Shown: positions 1 to 6,761, counted from the stretch's first letter. The stretch is DNA of 17,985 nt from an uncultured Ruminococcus sp. (GCA_900553885.1 USFD01000065.1:1-17985); one strand, 5' to 3'. Numbers and translations: made by a program. The notes: generated from the letters alone by a model not told the origin.

Positions 1-178
1 TTTCCTGCTCCTGCTCCATCCAGTCCATGGTAGCAGTACCTTCATGAGTATCACCAATCTTATAGTTAACACCGGTATAGTAAAGAATACGCTCTGTCAG
101 TGTAGTCTTACCTGCATCAATATGCGCCATGATACCGATGTTTCTGGTTCTCTCTAATGGATATTCTCTTCCAGCCAA
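1..178 (-). CDS. fusA: Elongation factor G, N-terminal fragment (runs off left edge)
   Basis: This is the 5' end of the translocation GTPase EF-G, which moves tRNA-mRNA through the ribosome and helps recycle ribosomes. About 59 codons are visible. The product begins with an AGREYPLERTRNIGIMAHID-type start, and the P-loop AHIDAGKTT at residues 18-26 is the G1 GTP-binding motif. The start of the switch I region (THEGTATMDW) follows. The start codon is TTG at 176-178, chosen because a clean AGGAGG lies at 187-192, 8 nt upstream, and the family normally begins here. The gene is 21 nt downstream of rpsG, so the two are co-transcribed. The family is certain; the rest of the gene lies outside the window. 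Confidence 0.97.
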   Translation of the reverse strand, partial: MAGREYPLERTRNIGIMAHIDAGKTTLTERILYYTGVNYKIGDTHEGTATMDWMEQEQE

Positions 179-199
179 GGTTTTTTCCTCCTAAGATAA

Positions 200-670
200 T
201 TAGAAACGATAGTGTGCAAACGCCTTGTTTGCCTCTGCCATCTTGTGCATATCTTCTTTTCTCTTCACAGCTCCGCCTGTATTGTTTGCTGCGTCAAGAA
301 TCTCATTTGCCAGCCTTTCTTCCATTGTCTTCTCGCCTCTCTGACGGGAGTACATTGTCAGCCAGCGAAGAGCAAGCGCCTGGCGTCTGTCGGCACGAAC
401 CTCGATGGGCACCTGGTATGTTGCACCGCCGATACGTCTTGCCTTAACTTCCAGAACCGGCATCATGTTGTTCATAGCTTCCTCGAACACCTCGATTGCC
501 GGCTTCTCAGCCTTTGCTTCAACTCTCTCAAATGCGCCGTATACAATTTTCTGTGCTACGCCTTTCTTACCATCCAGCATGATGTTGTTGATAAGTTTGG
601 TAACAACTTTATTGTTGTATATCGGATCCGCTAATACATCTCTTTTCTGAGTATGTCCTTTACGTGGCAC
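200..670 (-). CDS. rpsG: 30S ribosomal protein S7
   Basis: The gene encodes the 156-residue primary 16S rRNA-binding protein that nucleates assembly of the 30S head and lines the E site. The sequence starts PRKGHTQKRDVLADPIYNNK and ends HKMAEANKAFAHYRF, with the usual full length. The start is GTG at 668-670. An AGGAGG at 679-684 is spaced 8 nt from it. The frame stays open upstream to an ATG at 752-754, adding 28 residues, but that ATG has no ribosome binding site and the family starts at PRKG. It lies between rpsL (184 bp upstream) and fusA (21 bp downstream). In other bacteria S7 can repress the str operon by binding its mRNA; nothing in the sequence here proves that. Confidence 0.98.
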   Translation of the reverse strand: MPRKGHTQKRDVLADPIYNNKVVTKLINNIMLDGKKGVAQKIVYGAFERVEAKAEKPAIEVFEEAMNNMMPVLEVKARRIGGATYQVPIEVRADRRQALALRWLTMYSRQRGEKTMEERLANEILDAANNTGGAVKRKEDMHKMAEANKAFAHYRF

Positions 671-854
671 GGTCCTTCCCTCCTTAATCATATTTTCCGG
701 ATAAACCGGGATTAATTCATCGGTACTCACATGTGTCTTTCTATGGAATCGCATTTCATGTGCTCGCGGCCGCGGGACTCTATTTATAGATGTTTAATCC
801 GCAACCTTACGATAATCATAGTTCTGTTTGTGATACGATTTAACTATCAGTTAC
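671..854 (-). other. rpsL-rpsG intergenic spacer
   Basis: This 184-bp untranslated spacer between rpsL and rpsG is long for an operon. It holds a GC-rich palindrome CGCGGCCGCG at 765-774 (stem extendable to 763-776) and a weak CCGG...CCGG repeat close to the rpsG ribosome binding site. No T-tract follows the palindrome, so it does not look like a terminator. In Escherichia coli the S7 translational operator lies in the equivalent spacer; a similar role here is only inference. Confidence 0.4.
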
Positions 855-1277
855 TTATTTCTTTGCGTCTTTCGGTCTCTTAGCGCCGTATTTTGAACGC
901 GCCTGACGTCTCTTCGCAACACCTGCTGTATCCAGTGTACCACGGATGATGTGGTATCTTGTACCAGGCAGGTCCTTAACTCTTCCTCCACGGATCATAA
1001 CAACGCTATGCTCCTGAAGGTTGTGTCCCTCGCCCGGGATGTAGCTTGTTACTTCGATTCCGTTAGAAAGACGAACTCTGGCGATCTTTCTGAGAGCTGA
1101 GTTAGGCTTCTTCGGTGTAGCAGTCTTAACAGCTGTGCAGACACCTCTCTTCTGCGGTGAAGATGTGTTTGTCGCACGTTTTTTCAGGGAGTTATATCCT
1201 CTCTGGAGTGCCGGTGCTGTAGACTTTTTCTCAGAAGTCTGACGTCCTTTTCTAACTAACTGGTTAAATGTTGGCAT
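855..1277 (-). CDS. rpsL: 30S ribosomal protein S12
   Basis: The gene encodes the 140-residue decoding-centre protein S12. It has the Firmicute-type insert between the N-terminal PTFNQLVRKG segment and the SSPQKRGVCT core. The loop TPKKPNSALRK (residues 54-64) and GRVKDLPGTRYH (residues 98-109) are intact. The lysines matching streptomycin-determining K43 and K88 of the E. coli protein are present (K56 and K101), so the allele looks streptomycin-sensitive. The ATG start at 1275-1277 is preceded by AGGAGGTGA. Unlike the usual arrangement it is not directly behind rpoC. It has its own promoter at 1403-1431 and a folded leader. Transcription continues into rpsG and fusA. Confidence 0.98.
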   Translation of the reverse strand: MPTFNQLVRKGRQTSEKKSTAPALQRGYNSLKKRATNTSSPQKRGVCTAVKTATPKKPNSALRKIARVRLSNGIEVTSYIPGEGHNLQEHSVVMIRGGRVKDLPGTRYHIIRGTLDTAGVAKRRQARSKYGAKRPKDAKK

Positions 1278-1396
1278 TCCTTTTCACCTCCTATGAATTA
1301 TTCGTTTCCCCACGGGTTATTCCGTGAGGGGCTGCGGATAACTATATGTCATTATCCATTTTCGCGCACCAAAAGAACAATGCTTTTTGTGCACGC
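1278..1396 (-). promoter_or_regulatory. Structured 5' leader of rpsL (three stem-loops)
   Basis: The predicted leader of about 120 nt contains three consecutive inverted repeats on the sense (minus) strand. The first pairs 1383-1394 with 1364-1375: 12 positions, one mismatch, one G-U, 7-nt loop, starting almost at the predicted transcription start. The second pairs 1352-1357 with 1336-1341 (GGATAA/TTATCC, 10-nt loop). The third pairs 1322-1329 with 1308-1315 (8 bp including one G-U, 6-nt loop), just upstream of the ribosome binding site. None is followed by a T-tract, so they are not obvious terminators. They could stabilise the mRNA or bind a ribosomal protein. The function is unknown; the pairing is read from sequence. 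Confidence 0.55.
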
Positions 1397-1402
1397 TAGA
1401 TT

Positions 1403-1431
1403 AGTTTATTACGTTTATTTGCGGATGTCAA
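1403..1431 (-). promoter_or_regulatory. Sigma-A-type promoter of rpsL-rpsG-fusA
   Basis: Reading the minus strand, a perfect -35 TTGACA (1426-1431) is separated by 17 nt from a -10 TAAACT (1403-1408, 4 of 6 matches to TATAAT). It is correctly placed for a transcript starting near 1396. It lies between the proS terminator and rpsL, so the ribosomal genes have an independent start. Confidence 0.8.
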
Positions 1432-1459
1432 GGGATTTTACAATGATTTGAAATATTCA

Positions 1460-1525
1460 GACAAAAGTTCAGCCATACAGCACGAATCCGCCGCTGCACG
1501 GTTTCTTCCTGCTGTATGGCTGAAC
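1460..1525 (-). terminator. Rho-independent terminator of proS
   Basis: A perfect 16-bp inverted repeat pairs 1510-1525 with 1467-1482, and on the minus strand it is followed by TTTTGTCTG. The loop is 27 nt, much longer than usual. It starts 17 bp after the proS stop codon and sits just upstream of the rpsL promoter, so it insulates rpsL from proS transcription. Confidence 0.85.
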
Positions 1526-1542
1526 AGTTACCGATTCAGATT

Positions 1543-2985
1543 TTAATATGCTCTTCCCCAGTATACCATATGTTTCGCCGGTTTACCGCAGCAGACACAT
1601 ACGTCTGAGAGATGTTCTTCTTCCATAGGAATGCATCTGGATGTCACTCCGCCCGTCTGAGCCTTGATCTCATCCTCACATGCCTCTTCACCGCACCACA
1701 TGGCTTTGACGAAACCTTTCTTATTCTGAACGGCATCTTTCATCTCATCCATTGTAACGGCTGTATTGATATGATCATCAAGAAATGCTTTTGCCTTTGC
1801 ATAGAGATCTTTCTGAATGGTCTCCAGGATCTCGCCCAGTCTTGTTGTAATCTCATCAATGGCAACAACAATCTTTTCTCTTGTATCGCGGCGGACAACA
1901 ACAACCTGTCCGTTCTCGATATCCTTCGGTCCGATTTCAATACGGGTAGGTATACCAAGCATCTCCTGCTCGCTGAATTTCCATCCCGGACTCTTCTCGG
2001 AATCGTCAATCTTTGCCCGGTATCCTGCTGCCTTCAGAGCATTCAGCAGCTCATTTGCCTTATCCAGCACGCCTTCCTTATGCTGAGCGATGGGAATGAC
2101 TCTTGTCTGTACCGGCGCAATTCTCGGCGGAAGCACCAGGCCGCTGTCATCCCCATGCACCATGATAATGGCTCCGATAATTCTTGTGGACAGTCCCCAG
2201 GATGTTTCATAAACGCTGTGCAGTTCATTATTCTTATCCGCATATTTGATATTGAATGCATCCGGGAACGCATTTCCGAAGAAATGACTGGTTGCAGACT
2301 GAAGGGCCTGTCCGTCGTGCATCAGAGCCTCAATCGTATAAGTATCCTGGGCTCCGGCGAACTTCTCGCTCTCTGTCTTTCTTCCTGCCACAACCGGGAT
2401 CGCAAGATCTTCTTCCACGAAACTCTTATATACTTCCCACATCATCTTTGTGCGTTCTTCTGCCTCTTCATATGTGGCGTGGATGGTATGGCCTTCCTGC
2501 CAGAGGAACTCTCTGGAGCGAAGGAACGGCCTCGTTGTCTTCTCCCAGCGCAGCACGGAACACCACTGGTTCCATACTTTCGGCAGATCACGGTAGGACT
2601 GCACCGTTTTGCTCCACACATCGCAGAACAGAGTCTCAGATGTAGGACGGATGCAGAAGCGCTCCTGCAGCGGCTCCATACCGCCGTGTGTCACCCATGC
2701 AACCTCCGGCGCAAAACCTTCAATGTGATCCTTTTCTTTCTGGAGCAGACTTTCCGGAATCAGTACCGGAAGATATACATTTTCCACCCCTGTGTCTTTA
2801 AACCTTTTATCCAGATCAGCCTGAATATTCTCCCACAGCGCATACCCGTTGGGCAGATAGTTCAGGCATCCTTTTACGCCTGAATAATCACACAGTTTCG
2901 CCTCCCGGACAACGTCTGTGTACCACTGAGCGAAGTCTTCGTCTCTCGAAGTGATTGACTGTACCAGTTTCTTTTCCTTTGCCAT
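1543..2985 (-). CDS. proS: Prolyl-tRNA synthetase, archaeal/eukaryotic-type (type 3)
   Basis: This class II aminoacyl-tRNA synthetase charges tRNA-Pro with proline in the cytoplasm. The 480-residue product is the short form without the bacterial-type editing insertion. Visible elements are RPTSET (residues 113-118), motif 2 around RWEKTTRPFLRSREF (146-160), motif 3 around GAIIMVHGDDSGLVLPPR (271-288), the anticodon-binding domain from about 293, and a C-terminal zinc-type region with C431, C436, C463, C465 and C466. It ends in the family-typical YWGRAY. The start at 2983-2985 was chosen because AAGGAGAA lies at 2992-2999 and family proteins begin there. The frame remains open upstream to 3123, inside the leader. 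Expression is controlled by the proline T-box upstream. Confidence 0.97.
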   Translation of the reverse strand: MAKEKKLVQSITSRDEDFAQWYTDVVREAKLCDYSGVKGCLNYLPNGYALWENIQADLDKRFKDTGVENVYLPVLIPESLLQKEKDHIEGFAPEVAWVTHGGMEPLQERFCIRPTSETLFCDVWSKTVQSYRDLPKVWNQWCSVLRWEKTTRPFLRSREFLWQEGHTIHATYEEAEERTKMMWEVYKSFVEEDLAIPVVAGRKTESEKFAGAQDTYTIEALMHDGQALQSATSHFFGNAFPDAFNIKYADKNNELHSVYETSWGLSTRIIGAIIMVHGDDSGLVLPPRIAPVQTRVIPIAQHKEGVLDKANELLNALKAAGYRAKIDDSEKSPGWKFSEQEMLGIPTRIEIGPKDIENGQVVVVRRDTREKIVVAIDEITTRLGEILETIQKDLYAKAKAFLDDHINTAVTMDEMKDAVQNKKGFVKAMWCGEEACEDEIKAQTGGVTSRCIPMEEEHLSDVCVCCGKPAKHMVYWGRAY

Positions 2986-3040
2986 CTTCTCTTCTCCTTT
3001 ACCGCATTTTTGTATTTCTGAATGCGTTCTTTCATAAAAC

Positions 3041-3095
3041 AAAAAACGCCGGGACATCTTAAGTCCCTCATAACAAGGGACCGGATCTCCCGGCG
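3041..3095 (-). terminator. T-box conditional terminator of the proS leader
   Basis: An 8-bp GC-rich outer stem (3088-3095 with 3047-3054) and an inner 6-bp stem (3076-3081 with 3063-3068) are followed by TTTTTTGTTTT on the minus strand. The left arm overlaps the T-box antiterminator sequence, as expected for a tRNA-controlled attenuator. Confidence 0.9.
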
Positions 3096-3362
3096 GTACC
3101 ACCCTAATTAACTGCGCCTGCATCTCCTCCGGTACAGCCTGCGCTGTGAGCCGGATCTGTTTTCTGCGCGGTTCACTCTTTATTCTTTAACGCAGAATCT
3201 ACGCTGCACTTTCATGCAGAAGCTCCCGGGCCGGTTCTATACTGTCCTGCAAAAGGCTTGCACCATCCGCCTTCTCTCTGTAGCATTCCCTCATATATAC
3301 TAATCCCGTTCTCCGCCCGTTTTACTATACTGTAAAACATATGGCGCCAGTATCTGGCGTTA
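3041..3362 (-). promoter_or_regulatory. T-box riboswitch leader, proline specifier
   Basis: On the minus strand the T-box core AGGGTGGTACCGCC is at 3092-3105. The bulge residue after TGG is T, matching the A discriminator base expected of bacterial tRNA-Pro. Stem I contains AGTA and AGAGAG segments and an apical GGTGCAAGCC element. The 3' side of the specifier loop reads GAA-CCG-G, giving specifier CCG (Pro) at 3232-3234, which fits proS. The terminator pairs CGCCGGGA (3088-3095) with TCCCGGCG (3047-3054), has an inner AGGGAC/GTCCCT stem (3076-3081 with 3063-3068), and ends in six T residues (3041-3046). It shares bases with the antiterminator, so the two folds exclude each other. Uncharged tRNA-Pro would allow readthrough into proS. 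Two extra hairpins precede stem I. Confidence 0.95.
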
Positions 3363-3368
3363 AATGTG

Positions 3369-3397
3369 ATTCTAACGAAAAAGAGCCGTTCTGTCAA
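3369..3397 (-). promoter_or_regulatory. Promoter of the T-box-proS unit
   Basis: On the minus strand a perfect -35 TTGACA (3392-3397), a 17-nt spacer and a -10 TAGAAT (3369-3374, 5 of 6 matches) predict a start near 3362. It lies 44 bp beyond the telA stop codon. I see no clear terminator between telA and this promoter. Confidence 0.88.
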
Positions 3398-3441
3398 GCA
3401 TACAGCTGCCTCTTTTCGCCATAAAGCAGTCTGAAACAGCG

Positions 3442-4581
3442 TTATTTCTGTATCTGAAGCAGCTTTGTCTTCAGTTCCTGCTCCATATTACGCAGTTCTG
3501 CTTCTGCTTCCTGGCGTTTCTGCCTTCCTTCTTTCTGGATATTCATCACCTCATCCAGCGTAGAAATCAGAGACTCATTTGTTGCCTTCAGCGTCTCCAT
3601 ATCCACAATACCGCGTTCGGACTCCCTGGCAGTTTCCACGGTAGCCATCTTCAGTTTCTCCGCATTCTTCCGGAGCAGTTCATTTGTCATATCGGTCACC
3701 TGACGCTGCGCCGCTGCCGCCTGAGATGAGTGCTCCACTCCCAGAGCCAGCACCATCTGACTCTTCCACAATGGAATCGTATTTACAATGGTGGACTGAA
3801 TCTTCTCTACCATTAATGTATCATTATTCTGAACAAGGCGGATCTGAGGAGCCGTCTGGATAGAAATCATCCTGGTCAGCTCCAGGTCGTGAATCTTCTT
3901 TTCAAACCGGCCGCACATAGAATCCAGGTCTTTTGCCGCCTGGGCGTCCTCGGGGAGCCCGGAAGCCTGTGCCTTTGCCGTCAGCTCCGCAAGCTGCGTT
4001 CCCCTGACCTCGGCCAGCTTTTTCTTTCCTGCAAGAATATACATGGAAAGTTCTTTAAAATATGTCAGATTCAGTTCGTACATCTTATCCAGAAGAGCCG
4101 TATCCTTCATAAGCTGAACCTGATGTTTCTCAAGCGCCTTTACGATCTGGTTCACGTTTTCCTCAGCCTTTGCGTATTTGGCTTTCATGGCCGCGATCTT
4201 ATTGGAGCTCTTTTTAAAAAAGCCGAAAAAGCCCTTTTCCTCTTCTTCATCAAAGCTTTTCAGTTCCGTAACCACACCGGAAAGCAGGTCCCCTACTTCT
4301 CCCAGATCTTTTGATCTCACATTCTCCAGGGCTGACTCGGAAAAATCAGCCATCTTTTTCTGCGTTCCCGCACCGTACTGCAGCACCAGCGTAGAATTGG
4401 TCAGATCAATCTGACTGGCAAACGCATCCACCTGTCTGCGCTCTTCTTCTGTAAGGATACTGTCATCCAGCGCCGGGTCCTCCTGCTGCTGAGCCACCGG
4501 CGGCTTCTTCTCCTCCTGTGCCTGAAAAGGTTCCAGTGTCAGTGTAGGTGCTGTGTCCAGATCTTTAAATTCATCGCTCAT
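3442..4581 (-). CDS. TelA-family toxic anion resistance protein
   Basis: The 379-residue protein belongs to the TelA/YaaN family, linked to tellurite and cell-envelope stress resistance; its biochemistry is not established. It is soluble and strongly helical. An acidic, proline-containing N-terminal tail (about residues 1-50) is followed by long coiled-coil-rich segments. The family-typical stretch near residues 235-285 includes SIQTAPQIRLVQNNDTLM and NTIPLWKSQMVLAL. The C-terminus is a charged Glu/Lys/Gln coiled coil. The start at 4579-4581 is preferred because GGAGG sits 8 nt before it. An ATG five codons upstream (4594-4596) overlaps that ribosome binding site. It is the second gene after xpaC, the usual partner, about 40 bp downstream. 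Confidence 0.9.
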   Translation of the reverse strand: MSDEFKDLDTAPTLTLEPFQAQEEKKPPVAQQQEDPALDDSILTEEERRQVDAFASQIDLTNSTLVLQYGAGTQKKMADFSESALENVRSKDLGEVGDLLSGVVTELKSFDEEEEKGFFGFFKKSSNKIAAMKAKYAKAEENVNQIVKALEKHQVQLMKDTALLDKMYELNLTYFKELSMYILAGKKKLAEVRGTQLAELTAKAQASGLPEDAQAAKDLDSMCGRFEKKIHDLELTRMISIQTAPQIRLVQNNDTLMVEKIQSTIVNTIPLWKSQMVLALGVEHSSQAAAAQRQVTDMTNELLRKNAEKLKMATVETARESERGIVDMETLKATNESLISTLDEVMNIQKEGRQKRQEAEAELRNMEQELKTKLLQIQK

Positions 4582-4620
4582 ATTCTTATCCTCCATGAAC
4601 TTCTTTCACATTCTTTCCCT

Positions 4621-5904
4621 TTACTTCTTCTTTTTCAGCCCGTCCTCTGTCAGTCCGTCCTGTGCCAGCATCATCTGAAGCACTGAGATGTCTGATGACA
4701 CATCCCAGGATGTATCCTGGAACAGATCGTCCAGAAGTTTCTCAAAAGCAGTATTCAGCGTATCTATTGTTTTTTCAATTTCCTGCTTGGACGAGAGAAT
4801 ATTTTCTCCCTGAACAGGCTGGGCATCCAGCTCCTCATAAGCTTCCAGAAGCTTAATTGTTGTCGGAAGATAATATTCCATCAGCTTCCCGATATCATCC
4901 ACCGAATCCGGATTCTGTTCCACCCGGTCAAAGATGCGGTCCACCAGCATCTCCATTCTGGAGATCTTTGCAGAGATTTCCTCTCCCGGAATGGCGTCGT
5001 TGGCCTCCCGGATCTTCCTGACATACTCATCCCCTGCTGCCACAATTTTCTGAACCTCCGGGGAAAGCCTGTCATACTCCTGTTTTGCCCTGGCATCCGC
5101 GGCAGCCTTTTCGGCCTTTTCCTGACGCATCCGTTCCATCAGACCGGTGTATTGTCTGTATGCATTGTCGCTGACCATCAGACAGGTTTCCTGCTCATCC
5201 AGATGCCCCTGCCGGAACCAGCCTTTTCTTATCATCCTTTTCAGGTCTTTTACAACCGCCTTGACAGACCGTCCGGTCCGGCCGGCCAGTTCCTTCACAT
5301 CGCAGTATTCCCGGTTCTGAAGAATCTTCACATACCCGCGGAATCTTCCGGCTTCTGAAGTCATCCCCATACCTGCCCCGAACATAACAGCAAAGGCGAT
5401 TGTAAAAACACCAATTGCTGCAGTCCCTGCTATATTCAGCGCGCCCCATCCGGCGGCGATGCTGCTGAAAATAAGAAACAGAAGAAAGGCGATGCTGATC
5501 AGTCCGAACACGCCTCCCGTTACCGCCAGAAACGCGCCCCCGATTCTGGCAGAAGTTCCTTTCAGATAAAGCGGGGATCCGCTGTTTGCGGCCGCTGTAT
5601 TACCGTTTCCGTAATTACTTCCATAAACGGTCCCGTCTGCCGGTCCGGTGGCCTGCCCTGACGGATTCGGTCCCGCCTGGTTCCGGGTATGATACTCCGG
5701 TCCACTGGCATAGTCTCTCTGTCCGGAACTGCCGGGCTGCCTGTACCACCCGCCGTTATTGAGTCCCCGGGAAATATTATCCATTGCCTGTCCTATCGTA
5801 TCCGATACCCTCTGATTCAGCCTGCTGAAATTGCGGGAATCCACCGCATTCTGTATTGTCCGGCGGATATCCTCTCCGAATCTTTCCCACTCATTATTTA
5901 TCAT
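4621..5904 (-). CDS. XpaC-family membrane protein with winged-helix-like segment
   Basis: The 427-residue protein carries the XpaC ('5-bromo-4-chloroindolyl phosphate hydrolysis') domain at its C-terminus (about 280-427), with the recognisable IPGEEISAKISRMEMLVDRI and LMEYYLPTTIKLLEAYEELD stretches. Despite the family name, no phosphatase motif is visible. The N-terminus is an amphipathic segment (1-50), then a Gly/Asn/Ser-rich linker (50-115), two hydrophobic helices (about 122-147 and 157-180), and a segment at 187-255 that reads like a winged helix-turn-helix (DVKELAGRTGRSVKAVVKDL, then a basic turn and KGWF). The ATG has AAGGAGG 6-7 nt upstream. It is co-transcribed with telA, the usual pairing, suggesting a membrane-associated envelope-stress complex. 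The exact function is unknown. Confidence 0.88.
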   Translation of the reverse strand: MINNEWERFGEDIRRTIQNAVDSRNFSRLNQRVSDTIGQAMDNISRGLNNGGWYRQPGSSGQRDYASGPEYHTRNQAGPNPSGQATGPADGTVYGSNYGNGNTAAANSGSPLYLKGTSARIGGAFLAVTGGVFGLISIAFLLFLIFSSIAAGWGALNIAGTAAIGVFTIAFAVMFGAGMGMTSEAGRFRGYVKILQNREYCDVKELAGRTGRSVKAVVKDLKRMIRKGWFRQGHLDEQETCLMVSDNAYRQYTGLMERMRQEKAEKAAADARAKQEYDRLSPEVQKIVAAGDEYVRKIREANDAIPGEEISAKISRMEMLVDRIFDRVEQNPDSVDDIGKLMEYYLPTTIKLLEAYEELDAQPVQGENILSSKQEIEKTIDTLNTAFEKLLDDLFQDTSWDVSSDISVLQMMLAQDGLTEDGLKKKK

Positions 5905-5924
5905 GGATTTCCTCCTTAAAGAGC

Positions 5925-5953
5925 TTGACTCTGAAAATCTTTTATATGATAAT
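5925..5953 (+). promoter_or_regulatory. Promoter of the RluA-family pseudouridine synthase gene
   Basis: The plus strand has -35 TTGACT (5925-5930), a 17-nt spacer and -10 GATAAT (5948-5953, 5 of 6 matches). This predicts a start near 5960, about 50 nt before the ATG at 6013. Its -10 is one base away from the -10 of the opposing promoter. Confidence 0.65.
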
Positions 5954-5954
5954 C

Positions 5955-5983
5955 AGTTTAGCCTCAGGCAGGAGAAAAGTCAA
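5955..5983 (-). promoter_or_regulatory. Promoter of the xpaC-telA operon
   Basis: The minus strand has -35 TTGACT (5978-5983), a 17-nt spacer and -10 TAAACT (5955-5960). This predicts a start near 5948, about 45 nt upstream of the xpaC-family start codon. It interlocks with the rightward promoter at 5925-5953. Confidence 0.7.
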
Positions 5984-6012
5984 GAATTGAGCAGGAGAAT
6001 AAAGGAGACACA

Positions 6013-6756
6013 ATGAACCGGATTACCGAACCGCAGATTATATATGAAGATACCGATATTATTGTTTGCCGCAAACCCGCCGGCCTTCCCACCCAGACCA
6101 GCCGGGTGGGCTGCCGGGATCTGGTAAGTATTCTGAAAAATCACCTGGCAGAAGAGAAAAGAAATCATGCAAATAGCTCCCCTGAAAAAGGAGGCCGCTC
6201 TTCCCGTCAGAATCAGTCCGGCCCTTATCTCGCCGTTATCCACCGGCTGGATCAGCCCGTAGACGGCCTTCTTGTATTTGCCAAAACCGCAGCCGCCGCG
6301 AGAGAACTGAACCGTCAGCTTACCGGTTCCTCTTTCGGGAAATATTACCGCGCCGTCGTCCACGGCATCCCTGATCCTCCGGAAGGAACCCTGGAGGACT
6401 ATCTGATAAAGGACGGCCGCACCAACACTTCCCGGGTCTGCCCGGAAACTACTCCCGGAGCCAGGCCGGCCAGACTTCACTATCGCGTAATTAAAACAGT
6501 AACCAGGGCAGATTCCGTCACATCGTTTGTGGAAATTCACCTCGATACCGGACGGCACCATCAGATCCGGGTCCAGATGGCCCACCTGGGCTGCCCTCTT
6601 GCAGGCGACCGCAAATATGGCAGGCCGTCTGCATCAGAGATACCGGCGGCACAGGGAACCCCGAAGCCGCTTATGCTCTGTGCCTTTCGTCTTGAATTCC
6701 GGCATCCCCGGACCGGGCGGAAAATGCAGTTTGAACTGCCGGAAGAATTCTCATAA
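6013..6756 (+). CDS. RluA/YabO-family pseudouridine synthase
   Basis: The 247-residue enzyme isomerises uridine to pseudouridine in rRNA or tRNA; the target site cannot be told from sequence. The catalytic motif is HRLDQPVDGLLVFAKT (residues 77-92), with the nucleophile Asp80. Downstream are the family tyrosine segment (KYYRAVVHG) and the conserved LDTGRHHQIRVQMAHLGCPL block with GDRKYG. The N-terminal S4 RNA-binding domain found in some family members is absent. An unusual polar insert (about residues 46-70) precedes the catalytic motif. The ATG has GGAG upstream. The gene stands alone, divergent from xpaC and convergent with spoVG. Confidence 0.92.
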   Translation: MNRITEPQIIYEDTDIIVCRKPAGLPTQTSRVGCRDLVSILKNHLAEEKRNHANSSPEKGGRSSRQNQSGPYLAVIHRLDQPVDGLLVFAKTAAAARELNRQLTGSSFGKYYRAVVHGIPDPPEGTLEDYLIKDGRTNTSRVCPETTPGARPARLHYRVIKTVTRADSVTSFVEIHLDTGRHHQIRVQMAHLGCPLAGDRKYGRPSASEIPAAQGTPKPLMLCAFRLEFRHPRTGRKMQFELPEEFS

Positions 6757-6761
6757 CAGAC

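Noticed and set aside
765..774. GC-rich palindrome CGCGGCCGCG considered as a terminator between rpsL and rpsG
   Set aside because: No loop and no following T-tract, and rpsG shows no separate promoter; at most it is an mRNA structure.
1612..2883. A 423-codon plus-strand open frame opposite proS
   Set aside because: It is the antisense shadow of a certain aminoacyl-tRNA synthetase gene; the product is Cys/His/Leu-rich without domain features and there is no ribosome binding site.
3167..3179. AGAGTGAACCGCG on the minus strand, resembling a second T-box core
   Set aside because: It lacks one base of the TGGN bulge, and its CG end is part of a 7-bp stem (3191-3197 with 3162-3168). It is more likely the internal stem II with its S-turn than a tandem T-box.
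3212..3397. A 61-codon minus-strand open frame upstream of proS
   Set aside because: It lies entirely in the promoter and T-box stem I region and includes the -35/-10 sequence.
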